Origin: an uncultured Parabacteroides sp.
Lineage (GTDB): Bacteria; Bacteroidota; Bacteroidia; Bacteroidales; Tannerellaceae
DNA: 30,315 nt
Direction: 5' to 3'
NCBI GenBank assembly: GCA_934718155.1
Contig: CAKUZF010000032.1
Coordinates: forward strand, 1-30,315
The notes beneath the pieces were generated by a model. That model was not told where the DNA came from. It was given only the letters and a program-made list of their open reading frames with translations, and searched no databases. The translations under genes were made by a program, and so were the position numbers. The first letter of the stretch is position 1. Each line of letters opens with the position of its first letter. This document shows positions 16,352-24,111 of this stretch, in pieces.

Positions 16352-16382
16352 CAAATGTAGAATAATAATCCAAATCCACAAA
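16352..16382 (-). promoter_or_regulatory. Promoter of the ilv operon
   Basis: Read on the minus strand, TTTG (16382-16379) and TACATTTG (16359-16352) are exact -33 and -7 elements of the Bacteroidetes housekeeping promoter, separated by 19 nt. The start of transcription should be near 16345, just before the leader peptide. Confidence 0.85.
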
Positions 16383-16450
16383 GGATTTATAAGAAAAATC
16401 TTCGCTTTTATTACAATTCTCAATCCAAATCAATTTTTGCCTTGCGAATT

Positions 16451-16469
16451 AACAGCCAAAAAGGCTGTT
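16451..16469 (-). other. Short stem-loop past the esterase gene
   Basis: AACAGCC (16451-16457) pairs with GGCTGTT (16463-16469) around an A5 loop (T5 on the minus strand). It lies 18 nt past the esterase stop codon and could end its transcript, but the minus-strand tail (AATTCGC) lacks a T run. The surrounding 16383-16486 shows nothing else. Confidence 0.35.
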
Positions 16470-16486
16470 TTAATTAGATTTTCGAA

Positions 16487-18217
16487 TCAACGAATCACAT
16501 TCTGCTTCCGCAGGTACTCTCCGATACGGTCGAGCCAGTTGTAGCTGCCTGTTCCCGGAGCGGCCTTCGCTTGAAAACAATGCGGACGGAGGCAGAGCGT
16601 GTGCAGCTCGCTTTGGATGCCCATGCTGCGCATCTTCTCCCATGTCTTCACCGAATTCATCGCAGCCCAGCCGTCGGCATCACCGTGCAAGAAGAGCATC
16701 GGGACGGTCTGCAAGTCGAAGCTGAACTCGGGCACCAACACCGCGCTGTCGGCATTGCCGCCTCCGCTGTTCGGGTCGTTGGCTCCATCGGTCAGCGCAT
16801 AGGCCGGATAGATACCGATGCCCCACTGCACATTACACGGCAGCTGGTCGATCTCGTCGATTGGCCAGTAGGCGCGATGCATCGACGAAGTGACACCCAT
16901 CAACGTCAGGTGGCCCCCCGCCGAGCTACCCATGATGCCAATTCGGTTCGGATCGAGCCCGTAGTTGGCCGCCTGGCTACGCACGAGGCGGATCGCACGC
17001 TGAAGGTCTTGCCAAGCGGTGGTGTGCTTCGCTAAGCCCTTAGGGCGGGGCGTGCGATACTTGAGGGTCACAACCGTCAGGCCCAAGTCGTTCAGGTAGC
17101 GGCGGGCTGGAGCCACTTCGAATCCATCGGGATCGTTGCCCTCGTAGGAGCCGCCGCTATAGATGATCTGGATTGCGTCGCTCTTCCTCACCTTCGGGAA
17201 GTGCCATTCCAGGTAGGGCGTACACTGGTGCGCCTGCGCATCGGGCATCTTGCCTTCGGGCCAGACCTCTTGCTTCAGCCACTCGCCACGCGCCTCATCG
17301 GTGGCGAAACGCTTCATCAGCTCCTCCTCGGGAGCGAGCGGCTTGTAGAACTCCATTTGGTTCATAAACTCGATAGCCCGCTCCAAGCCGAAGGCTCCGT
17401 GACCTTCGCCGGGATAGAGGTGCAGCTCGGCTGGGATCTTGCGCTTACGAAGCTCCCTATATATTAATGTAGAGCCATTCGGCGAGTAGATGTCGAGTCC
17501 GCCATGGTGGAGCGACATCGGGCAGGTCTGTGCGTCGAAACGGAACAGGTCGGATAGCTTTACGTCGGCGCCATATCCCTCGCGAGTGGCAGGCGTGCCC
17601 GCTTGGCCGTCGGTCGTCACGTAGGCCGGGGCATTCACGATAGCCCAGTTGATGTGGCATGAGAGGCTGTCGAGCGCATCGATCGGCTCATAAGCTCGGG
17701 TCAGCGAGCTGGTAGCCAAAAGGAGCGCCAAGTGGGAGCCGGCCGACATGGAGATCGTGCCGATCTTCTCGGGGTCAAAGCCACGCTTCTTGGCCTGGCT
17801 GCGCACCAGGCGAACAGCCCGCTGGGCGTCTTCCCAAGCGGTCTGATAGATGGGCAACCCCTCGGGGCGAGGGGTGCGATAGACGAAGTTCACACACTGG
17901 ATGCCCTCGCGAGTCAGGCGTTCGCGCCAGCGACTGATCAGGTCTACGTCGCAACAACTGTCGTAGCCCCCGCCCGAGATGAGGATCATACAGGCTCCGT
18001 TGCGCACCGCCGCATCGGGCTGATCGAACCATTCCAGATAGGCCACTCGATGCTTCTCGGGCTTGAAGCCAGGCTCACCGGCCTCGTCGGTCATGGCTGC
18101 GATTTGACGACTCTGGCTGTGGGGCATCTTGCCCTTCGGCCAAACGGTTTCTCTCTCCCAGGCGTAGCCGCTGAATGCGAACAGCAGGGCGGCCACCATC
18201 AACAATACTCTTTTCAT
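16487..18217 (-). CDS. Exported esterase/lipase with two tandem alpha/beta-hydrolase domains
   Basis: Starting at ATG 18217 gives 576 residues with a signal peptide (MKRVLLMVAALLFAFSGYAW); an upstream in-frame start at 18307 would bury this signal and cross the promoter. The protein is an internal duplication. Domain 1 (about 25-300) has GGGY (82-85), Ser158 in SMSAG, Asp242 and His273; domain 2 (about 318-576) has GGSY (355-358), Ser432 in GSSAG, Asp515 and His546. Shared blocks such as W-P-x-G-K-M-P, Y-R-T-P-R-P and A-x-R-L-V-R-S-Q-A align the two halves. It resembles polysaccharide acetyl- or feruloyl-esterase-like hydrolases; the substrate is unknown. It is divergent from dpp11. Confidence 0.85.
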   Translation of the reverse strand: MKRVLLMVAALLFAFSGYAWERETVWPKGKMPHSQSRQIAAMTDEAGEPGFKPEKHRVAYLEWFDQPDAAVRNGACMILISGGGYDSCCDVDLISRWRERLTREGIQCVNFVYRTPRPEGLPIYQTAWEDAQRAVRLVRSQAKKRGFDPEKIGTISMSAGSHLALLLATSSLTRAYEPIDALDSLSCHINWAIVNAPAYVTTDGQAGTPATREGYGADVKLSDLFRFDAQTCPMSLHHGGLDIYSPNGSTLIYRELRKRKIPAELHLYPGEGHGAFGLERAIEFMNQMEFYKPLAPEEELMKRFATDEARGEWLKQEVWPEGKMPDAQAHQCTPYLEWHFPKVRKSDAIQIIYSGGSYEGNDPDGFEVAPARRYLNDLGLTVVTLKYRTPRPKGLAKHTTAWQDLQRAIRLVRSQAANYGLDPNRIGIMGSSAGGHLTLMGVTSSMHRAYWPIDEIDQLPCNVQWGIGIYPAYALTDGANDPNSGGGNADSAVLVPEFSFDLQTVPMLFLHGDADGWAAMNSVKTWEKMRSMGIQSELHTLCLRPHCFQAKAAPGTGSYNWLDRIGEYLRKQNVIR

Positions 18218-18256
18218 GATGATTATTAAACTAAATTGTTGGTTGATTTTCCATCG

Positions 18257-18264
18257 CAAAACTA
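18257..18264 (-). promoter_or_regulatory. Candidate -7 box for the esterase
   Basis: TAGTTTTG on the minus strand (18264-18257) is an exact TAnnTTTG match, 39 nt upstream of the esterase ATG and upstream of the signal-peptide start, supporting that start. No -33 element at the right distance. Confidence 0.4.
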
Positions 18265-18285
18265 CATTTTCTGCACGAACTTCCC

Positions 18286-18293
18286 TACATTCG
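18286..18293 (+). promoter_or_regulatory. Candidate -7 box for dpp11
   Basis: TACATTCG fits TAnnTTTG with one mismatch, 39 nt upstream of the ATG at 18333. Its place downstream of 18216 argues that the longer open frame from 18216 is not the translated form. Confidence 0.35.
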
Positions 18294-18332
18294 CGCAAAA
18301 TAATCATTGTGAAACATCAAATCAACAAAAAA

Positions 18333-20516
18333 ATGAACAACACGAACTTTCCATCACTGAAAAAGCTCGCCTTGTCGATGGTTGCGGCATGCCTCACGCT
18401 TCCCGCTATGGCCGACGAAGGCATGTGGCTGCTGCCGCTGCTGAAGCAACAAAAGTATGCCGACCTGCAAGCCTTAGGCCTGCGCCTGACGGCCGACGAA
18501 GTGTATAACGCCAATGGCCCCTCGCTGAAAGACGTAGTCGTGCGCTTCGGCGGAGGATGCACGGGCGAGATCGTCTCTAAAGACGGCCTCGTGCTGACCA
18601 ACCACCACTGCGGATACTCCTCCATCCAGCGCCACAGCACGCTCGAGCACGACTACCTGACGGATGGCTTCTGGGCCATGTCGCGCGCCGAGGAGCTGCC
18701 CAACCCTGGGCTGACCGTGGCCTTCATCGACCGCATCGACGATGTGACCGACTACGTCTTGGCCGATTGGGCCAAGAAGGGCGACCCCAACAGTATGGGA
18801 TTCCTCGACGCGAAATACCTCAACGAGCTGGCACGCAAGAAGGCGGGCGAGTCCTACCTCAAGAAGCATCCCGGCATCGAGGTGGAGATCAAGGCCTTCT
18901 ATGGCGGCAACGTCTACTATATGTTCACCAAGAAGGTCTATAGCGACGTGCGCCTCGTGGGTGCTCCCCCCTCGTCGATCGGAAAGTTCGGCGCCGACAC
19001 CGACAACTGGATCTGGCCCCGCCACACGGGCGACTTCTCGCTCTTCCGCGTCTATGCCGACGCCAACGGCGAGCCCGCTCCCTACTCGGCCGACAACGTG
19101 CCCCTGCGCCCCAAGCGCTGGCTGACGCTCTCCACGAAAGGTGTGCAGGAGAACGACTTCGCCATGATCATGGGATTCCCCGGCCGCACCAATAAGTATT
19201 ACACCTCGTGGGAGGTGGCCGAGCGACACGACATCGACAACCGCGTGCGCATCGCCATGCGCGAGACGCGCCAGCAAGCCATGCTCGAAGAGATGCTCGC
19301 CGATCCCCAAGTGCGCATCCAATACGCCAGCAAATACTCCTCATCGACCAACGCCTACAAGAACGCCATCGGCTCAAGCTGGGCCATCGGCAAGCGAAAC
19401 TTCGAGCAGGTGAAGGCCGACGAGCAAAACAAGCTCATAGCCTGGGAAAAGCAGCGCGGCGGTGACACCTACGCCAACGCCCTGAAACAGATCGAGCAGA
19501 TGGTAGAGGCGCGCAAGGAGCTGCGCTTCCGTAGCTGGATGCTCGACGAGGCCTTGATGCGAGGCATCGAGTGCAGCCGTGTGCCGACCAACATCGACGC
19601 GCTTTGCCAGGCCCTCGATGGAGGTAAGAACAAGAAGGAACTGCCCGCCCTGATGGATAAGCTGCAGAAAGACTACAAGGCCTTCGCCAACAAAGACTAC
19701 GCCGTAGCCGTCGATCGCAAAGTGGCCAAGGTGATGCTCAAAGCCTACCGCAAGTGGATGGACAACATCCCGCAACCCGCCTACCTCAGCGAGATCGACC
19801 AGCAGTTCAAGGGCGATGTCGACGCTTTCGTCGACAACCTCTTCGACCACTCCATTTTCGGCAGCGACACGCAGTTCGACCGCTTCCGCCAGCAGCCCAC
19901 GGCCGAGGCTCTGCGCAACGACCCGATGATCCGCTTCGCCAGCTCCATCAAGGCCGAGAAGAAAAGCGTCGATAAGGAGCTGAACAGCTTCGACACCGGC
20001 TACGCCCTGGCCCATCGCACCTACGTGAAGGGACTACTCGAAATGTATGGCGACCGCGCCAACTTCCCCGACGCCAACTCCACGCTCCGACTGGCCTACG
20101 GACAGGTGAAGGGCTACAGCCCGAAAGACGCCGACTACTACGGCTATCAGACCACTCTCGACGGCGTGATGGAGAAGGAAGACCCCAACAACTGGGAGTT
20201 CGTCGTGGCCGACCGACTGAAGGAGCTCTATGAAGCCAAGGATTTCGGCCGCTACCAGACGAAGGAGGGCAAGATGCCCGTAGCCTTCTGCGCCACGACC
20301 CACACCACGGGCGGCAACTCGGGTAGCCCCGTGATGGATGCCGACGGTGCGCTGATAGGCATCAACTTCGACCGCAACTGGGAGGGCGTAGGCGGCGACA
20401 TCCAGTATCTGCCCGACTACCAGCGCAGCATCATCGTCGATGTGCGCTACGTTCTCTTCCTCATCGACAAGTTCGCCGGAGCCGGCTACCTGCTCGACGA
20501 GATGGATCTGAAGTAA
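18333..20516 (+). CDS. dpp11: Dipeptidyl-peptidase 11-type S46 serine peptidase
   Basis: From ATG 18333 the product is 727 residues with a signal peptide (about 1-26, ending PAMA) and the S46 start DEGMWLLP. Trypsin-like catalytic residues are His92 in TNHHCGY, the Asp in the TDNWIWPRHTGDFSLFR region, and Ser663 in GGNSGSP. Arg681 in NFDRNWEGVGGDIQY lies 18 residues after the Ser, as does Arg673 after Ser655 in Porphyromonas gingivalis DPP11; the DPP7 type has Gly there. This predicts release of dipeptides with Asp or Glu at the second position, in the periplasm. It is followed by a terminator. Confidence 0.92.
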   Translation: MNNTNFPSLKKLALSMVAACLTLPAMADEGMWLLPLLKQQKYADLQALGLRLTADEVYNANGPSLKDVVVRFGGGCTGEIVSKDGLVLTNHHCGYSSIQRHSTLEHDYLTDGFWAMSRAEELPNPGLTVAFIDRIDDVTDYVLADWAKKGDPNSMGFLDAKYLNELARKKAGESYLKKHPGIEVEIKAFYGGNVYYMFTKKVYSDVRLVGAPPSSIGKFGADTDNWIWPRHTGDFSLFRVYADANGEPAPYSADNVPLRPKRWLTLSTKGVQENDFAMIMGFPGRTNKYYTSWEVAERHDIDNRVRIAMRETRQQAMLEEMLADPQVRIQYASKYSSSTNAYKNAIGSSWAIGKRNFEQVKADEQNKLIAWEKQRGGDTYANALKQIEQMVEARKELRFRSWMLDEALMRGIECSRVPTNIDALCQALDGGKNKKELPALMDKLQKDYKAFANKDYAVAVDRKVAKVMLKAYRKWMDNIPQPAYLSEIDQQFKGDVDAFVDNLFDHSIFGSDTQFDRFRQQPTAEALRNDPMIRFASSIKAEKKSVDKELNSFDTGYALAHRTYVKGLLEMYGDRANFPDANSTLRLAYGQVKGYSPKDADYYGYQTTLDGVMEKEDPNNWEFVVADRLKELYEAKDFGRYQTKEGKMPVAFCATTHTTGGNSGSPVMDADGALIGINFDRNWEGVGGDIQYLPDYQRSIIVDVRYVLFLIDKFAGAGYLLDEMDLK

Positions 20517-20539
20517 GCACTGCCGCGCTACGCATACAA

Positions 20540-20584
20540 AGGAGTCTGGAACCTGAGAATCCCTCGTTCTTGACTCCTCTTTTA
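20540..20584 (+). terminator. Terminator of dpp11
   Basis: AGGAGTC (20540-20546) pairs with GACTCCT (20572-20578), followed by CTCTTTT. The 25-nt loop is long, so strength is uncertain, but it lies 23 nt past the stop codon in the right orientation. Confidence 0.6.
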
Positions 20585-20623
20585 GTACAGGAAACATCCA
20601 AAATCCGGTTTATAAACAACAAA

Positions 20624-20711
20624 CCATGGTTTTTCATTGAGATGACCGTGGTTTTTCATCTCGATGAGCGCCATTTTTTATAAAGCCCACCATGGATTTT
20701 CGCTCAGCTTT
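20624..20711. repeat. Degenerate tandem array of 22-nt units, copy 2
   Basis: Four contiguous 22-nt units start at 20624, 20646, 20668 and 20690. The first two share CCRTGGTTTTTCAT and GATGA; the fourth begins CCATGGATTTTC; the third is diverged. The head matches the unit at 9938 in the other array (CCGTCGTTTTTCA). Bases 20635-20645 and 20656-20666 can form an 11-bp stem with one G:T wobble. The array lies between dpp11 and the next peptidase gene. The rest of this gap, 20712-20960, is AT-rich with no feature I can support. Confidence 0.65.
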
Positions 20712-20963
20712 TTAATAATACTTCTCCATTATGGCATTTCTTATCAAAACAAGCAACAGATTTCGCAAAGATTACGAGTAAGCTCTTGCTGTAAACACAC
20801 AATTCGCTATTTGCCGATACGAACAGCATATTTTCGTCATAAACCATTAAAAACAGACAACTTGCCACGCAAATGCCCTTCCAACGCCGTTACGCATCGA
20901 TATTTACTTACCTTTTTATTTAAAATCCGTAACCAAAAAGCAATTTTATATGAAAGATTTTTC

Positions 20964-20971
20964 TATTTTTG
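20964..20971 (+). promoter_or_regulatory. Candidate -7 box for the S9D peptidase
   Basis: TATTTTTG followed by CGCC is an exact TAnnTTTG match, 31 nt upstream of the start codon. No TTTG lies 19-20 nt upstream. Confidence 0.45.
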
Positions 20972-21002
20972 CGCCATCACGAACTAAAAAGTCTAAGATC
21001 GT

Positions 21003-23444
21003 ATGAAGAATTACTTATGTCTGACTGCATTGCTCGTGGCTGGCTGCTTCGCACAAGGCCAGGCGCAAGACATGCACTACAAAGAACCGCCAAAGGAGAT
21101 CAAGGAGATCGCCTTGGCGAAGTTGCCCCCGACCGTATTGGTGAGTAAAGATGGCAAATGGCTCATGGAGCTTGACAATGTGCCCTTCCTCGATGTGGCT
21201 GAGCTGGCAAAACCTGAATACAAACTGGGCGGCACCCGCGTGACCGACATCTTCGGCCCCAGCCGCCGCGAAGGCTACAGCGCCCTGCGCCTGCGCAACG
21301 TAGAGACGAAGCAGACGTTCGAGATCGCCGGACTGCCTTCCAACATGAATATCCTCGAAGCGGAATGGGCCCCCGGTTCGAGCCGCATCGCCTTGATCCT
21401 GCGCGAGGCCGATGGCCTATACCTTTGGATGGTGAACGTGGCCGACAAGCAGGCCAAGCAGATCAGCAAGCGCAAGATGAACCGCACCGCTTCTCAGCCT
21501 GGCCCGATGCGCGGCATGAACCCAGCGATCCGGGCCAGCTGGGTGAACGACTCCGTACTGATCGTGCCAGCTGTGCCACAGCATCTCGGTGCCATGCCGA
21601 CACCGCCGTCGGCTCCCTCCGGACCAGTCATCCAGGTGAGCGATGGCAAGGCGGCCCCCGCACGCACCTACCAAGACTTGCTGAAGAACCCCTACGACGA
21701 GCAACTTTTCGACTACCTCTTCACCGCACAGCTGGTGAAAGTGGAGCCCAATAAGGAGACCGAGCTGGGCCAGCCCGCCATCTACCTGCAAACCACGCTT
21801 TCGCCCGACAGGCAAATGCTGCTGACAACGACAATCGAGAAGCCCTACAGCTACCTCGTGGCCCGCGCCTCGTTCCCGAAGCGCACCTGCGTGCTCGACC
21901 TCGAAGGCAAGCTGATCAAAGAGGTGGACAAGCAGCCTATGACGGCCGACATCATGGGCTACGACACGACGAACCCCTTCCCGCGCAGCTTCGGCTGGCG
22001 TGCCGACAAGCCGGCTACGCTCTACTGGACCGAGGCGCAAGACGAAGGTGACCCGCGCAAGCACAAGGTGGAGTTTATGGACGCCGTCTATCAGTGGGCT
22101 GCTCCCTTCACGGGCGAGAAGCAGCTGGTGGTGAAAACTCCGTTCCGCTGCCGCTCGATCGACTGGTGCGACGATCAGTTCGCACTGGTGAACGAATACT
22201 CGCGGGCCAACCGCCGCATGAAGATCTCATCGTTCGTGCCCTTGGCTCCCGAGAAGGGGTTGCAAACGCTGTTCGACGTATCGACCGACGACAATTATGC
22301 AGATCCGGGTCGTCCTTACAAGACGAGCAACCAGTATCACCAGTCGGTGGTCTACACCAATAAGCAGCACAGCGAGCTGCTGATGATCGCCCCGGGTGGA
22401 TCGCCCGAGGGAGACATGCCCTACCTGAGCCGCTACGACCTGAAGAAGAAGACCAACACGATCCTGTGGCGTTGCCAAGCCCCCTACTACGAGACGATCG
22501 TCGATGTGGTAGATCCGGCCAAACTACAACTGATCACGGCTCGCCAATCCAACAGTGAACCGGTCAACTACTTCTGGCGCGACTTGAAGCGCAAGAAAAA
22601 CGTAGCCCTCACGGCTTTCCCCAACCCCTATCCGCAGCTGAAGGATATGAAGGTGGAGAAAATCAAGTATAAACGCGCCGACGGTCTCGACCTGACAGCA
22701 ATACTCTACACGCCCGTGGGCTACGACAAAGAGAAGGATGGCCGCCTGCCCGTCTTGATGTGGGCCTATCCGAGGGAGTATCGCAGCAAGGAAGATGCTT
22801 CCCGCGTGCGCGGCTCGAAGTATCTCTTCACCACCATCACCTACCGCTCGCCCGTGTTCTGGGTGACCCGCGGTTTCGCCGTGATGGAAAGCGTCGAGAT
22901 GCCGATCGTAGGCATGAACGGAGCGGAGCCTAACGACGACTACATCAACCAGCTGACAATGAACGCCGAGGCAGCTGCCAAAGCGATCTACGACCTGGGC
23001 ATTGGCGATACGACTCGCCTGGCGGTGGGAGGTCACTCCTATGGTGGCTTCATGACAGCCAACCTGCTGACGCACACCCACCTATTCAAGGCTGGTATCG
23101 CACGTAGTGGTGCCTACAACCGCACGCTGACCCCGTTTGGTTTCCAGTCGGAGACGCGTACATATTGGGAGGCTCCGCAGGTTTATAACGCCATGTCGCC
23201 CTTCGCCTACGCCAACCAGCTGAGCGGCGCGCTGCTCTTGATCCATGGCGATGCCGACAACAACACGGGAACCTACCCAATCCAGAGTGAGCGTCTGTTC
23301 GCCGCACTCAAGGGTCATGGCGGTACAAGCCGACTGGTGTTGCTCCCCTACGAGAGCCACAGCTACTCGGCCAAGGAGAACATCCTTCACCTGCTGTATG
23401 AGGAGGATGCTTGGCTGATGAAGTTCGTGAAAAACGCAAAGTAA
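21003..23444 (+). CDS. S9 family peptidase, glutamyl endopeptidase (S9D)-like
   Basis: An 813-residue exported serine peptidase: N-terminal signal, a beta-propeller region (about 60-540) and a C-terminal alpha/beta-hydrolase domain. The triad is Ser679 in GGHSYGGF, Asp752 in HGDADNNTG and His786 in YESHSYS. The blocks RSGAYNRTLTPFGFQ and MSPF match the plant/bacterial glutamyl endopeptidase (CGEP) type better than DPP4 or prolyl oligopeptidase, so cleavage after Glu is predicted. The signal contains LVAGC (11-15), a usable lipobox, so it may be a lipoprotein; a signal peptidase I site after AQA is the alternative. Its own promoter and terminator suggest a single-gene transcript. Confidence 0.88.
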   Translation: MKNYLCLTALLVAGCFAQGQAQDMHYKEPPKEIKEIALAKLPPTVLVSKDGKWLMELDNVPFLDVAELAKPEYKLGGTRVTDIFGPSRREGYSALRLRNVETKQTFEIAGLPSNMNILEAEWAPGSSRIALILREADGLYLWMVNVADKQAKQISKRKMNRTASQPGPMRGMNPAIRASWVNDSVLIVPAVPQHLGAMPTPPSAPSGPVIQVSDGKAAPARTYQDLLKNPYDEQLFDYLFTAQLVKVEPNKETELGQPAIYLQTTLSPDRQMLLTTTIEKPYSYLVARASFPKRTCVLDLEGKLIKEVDKQPMTADIMGYDTTNPFPRSFGWRADKPATLYWTEAQDEGDPRKHKVEFMDAVYQWAAPFTGEKQLVVKTPFRCRSIDWCDDQFALVNEYSRANRRMKISSFVPLAPEKGLQTLFDVSTDDNYADPGRPYKTSNQYHQSVVYTNKQHSELLMIAPGGSPEGDMPYLSRYDLKKKTNTILWRCQAPYYETIVDVVDPAKLQLITARQSNSEPVNYFWRDLKRKKNVALTAFPNPYPQLKDMKVEKIKYKRADGLDLTAILYTPVGYDKEKDGRLPVLMWAYPREYRSKEDASRVRGSKYLFTTITYRSPVFWVTRGFAVMESVEMPIVGMNGAEPNDDYINQLTMNAEAAAKAIYDLGIGDTTRLAVGGHSYGGFMTANLLTHTHLFKAGIARSGAYNRTLTPFGFQSETRTYWEAPQVYNAMSPFAYANQLSGALLLIHGDADNNTGTYPIQSERLFAALKGHGGTSRLVLLPYESHSYSAKENILHLLYEEDAWLMKFVKNAK

Positions 23445-23474
23445 ACAGCGAGGTAAACCGCTAATTATATGAGC

Positions 23475-23530
23475 GAGAGGAATGAGGCGCCACTCAAAAG
23501 GGCGAGTTCATTCCTCTCTTTGTTTATTTT
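23475..23530 (+). terminator. Terminator of the S9D peptidase gene
   Basis: GAGAGGAATGA (23475-23485) pairs perfectly over 11 bp with TCATTCCTCTC (23508-23518), followed by TTTGTTTATTTT. It separates the plus-strand peptidase gene from the convergent DNA glycosylase gene, whose 3' end overlaps the T tail. Confidence 0.85.
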
Positions 23531-24111
23531 CCTTCGGGAAAGAATCCCAGTTCTTCGAACATCGTCTGATAGACGGCGGCCTTCTCGGCCAATGGCTTTG
23601 GATAGGCCCGCGAGGAAGAAGGCATGCGGTAGAGCCGCAACGATCGGTCGGCGAAGCGAAAACTTACGTAGTGGCCCACCTTGGGCTCCTCTACGCCAGG
23701 CAACAGGGCAAGCAGTGTGTCCATCGCCTTCTGCCCCGTGACTACGATTGCCTCGCAACGGGGGATGCGCTCCAACACCTCGGCCAAATCGATCGGTCGC
23801 ACCACCTCCAAGAACTTGTCGGAAGCGTTCGCCTTCAGGCGGATCACCTCTATGGCCGTATCGCCTAGTGCCAACCCCACCTCTTCGCAGAAGGCGACAG
23901 CCTTCTCGCGACTGAAAGCCTTGGGAGCGGCCAGGAAATGATCCTTATCGGCATAAAAAAGTACTCCCAAAATGCGCCACATGTCGTTTTGGATGTTCGG
24001 GTAATAGAAATCCATCGACCAACGCACCTTGGGAGGCGGGAAGCTGCCCAGCATGAGCAGCTTCGCTGAAGCCGGGAGGAAAAATCCCAGCGGATGAAGT
24101 TCGGTTGTCAT
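23524..24111 (-). CDS. Uracil-DNA glycosylase superfamily protein
   Basis: A 195-residue protein of the MUG/TDG-like branch of the uracil-DNA glycosylase superfamily, expected to remove a damaged or deaminated base from DNA. Motif 1 is LGSFPPP (21-27) followed by YYPNIQNDMW (36-45); motif 2 is RMPSSSRAYPKP near residues 158-169. The Asn of PNIQND is in the position used by the hypoxanthine/uracil-acting families for water activation (family knowledge), but base specificity cannot be read from sequence. It overlaps the upstream gene by 4 nt (ATGA), implying coupled translation with that unknown protein. Confidence 0.8.
   Translation of the reverse strand: MTTELHPLGFFLPASAKLLMLGSFPPPKVRWSMDFYYPNIQNDMWRILGVLFYADKDHFLAAPKAFSREKAVAFCEEVGLALGDTAIEVIRLKANASDKFLEVVRPIDLAEVLERIPRCEAIVVTGQKAMDTLLALLPGVEEPKVGHYVSFRFADRSLRLYRMPSSSRAYPKPLAEKAAVYQTMFEELGFFPEGK

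Noticed and set aside
18218..18332. Extended starts for the esterase (18307) and for dpp11 (18216)
   Set aside because: Both would place non-signal sequence before clear signal peptides and would make the divergent genes overlap through their promoters.
20664..20987. 107-codon plus-strand open frame between dpp11 and the S9D gene
   Set aside because: It starts inside the repeat array and ends past the -7 box of the next gene; AT-rich sequence gives such frames by chance.
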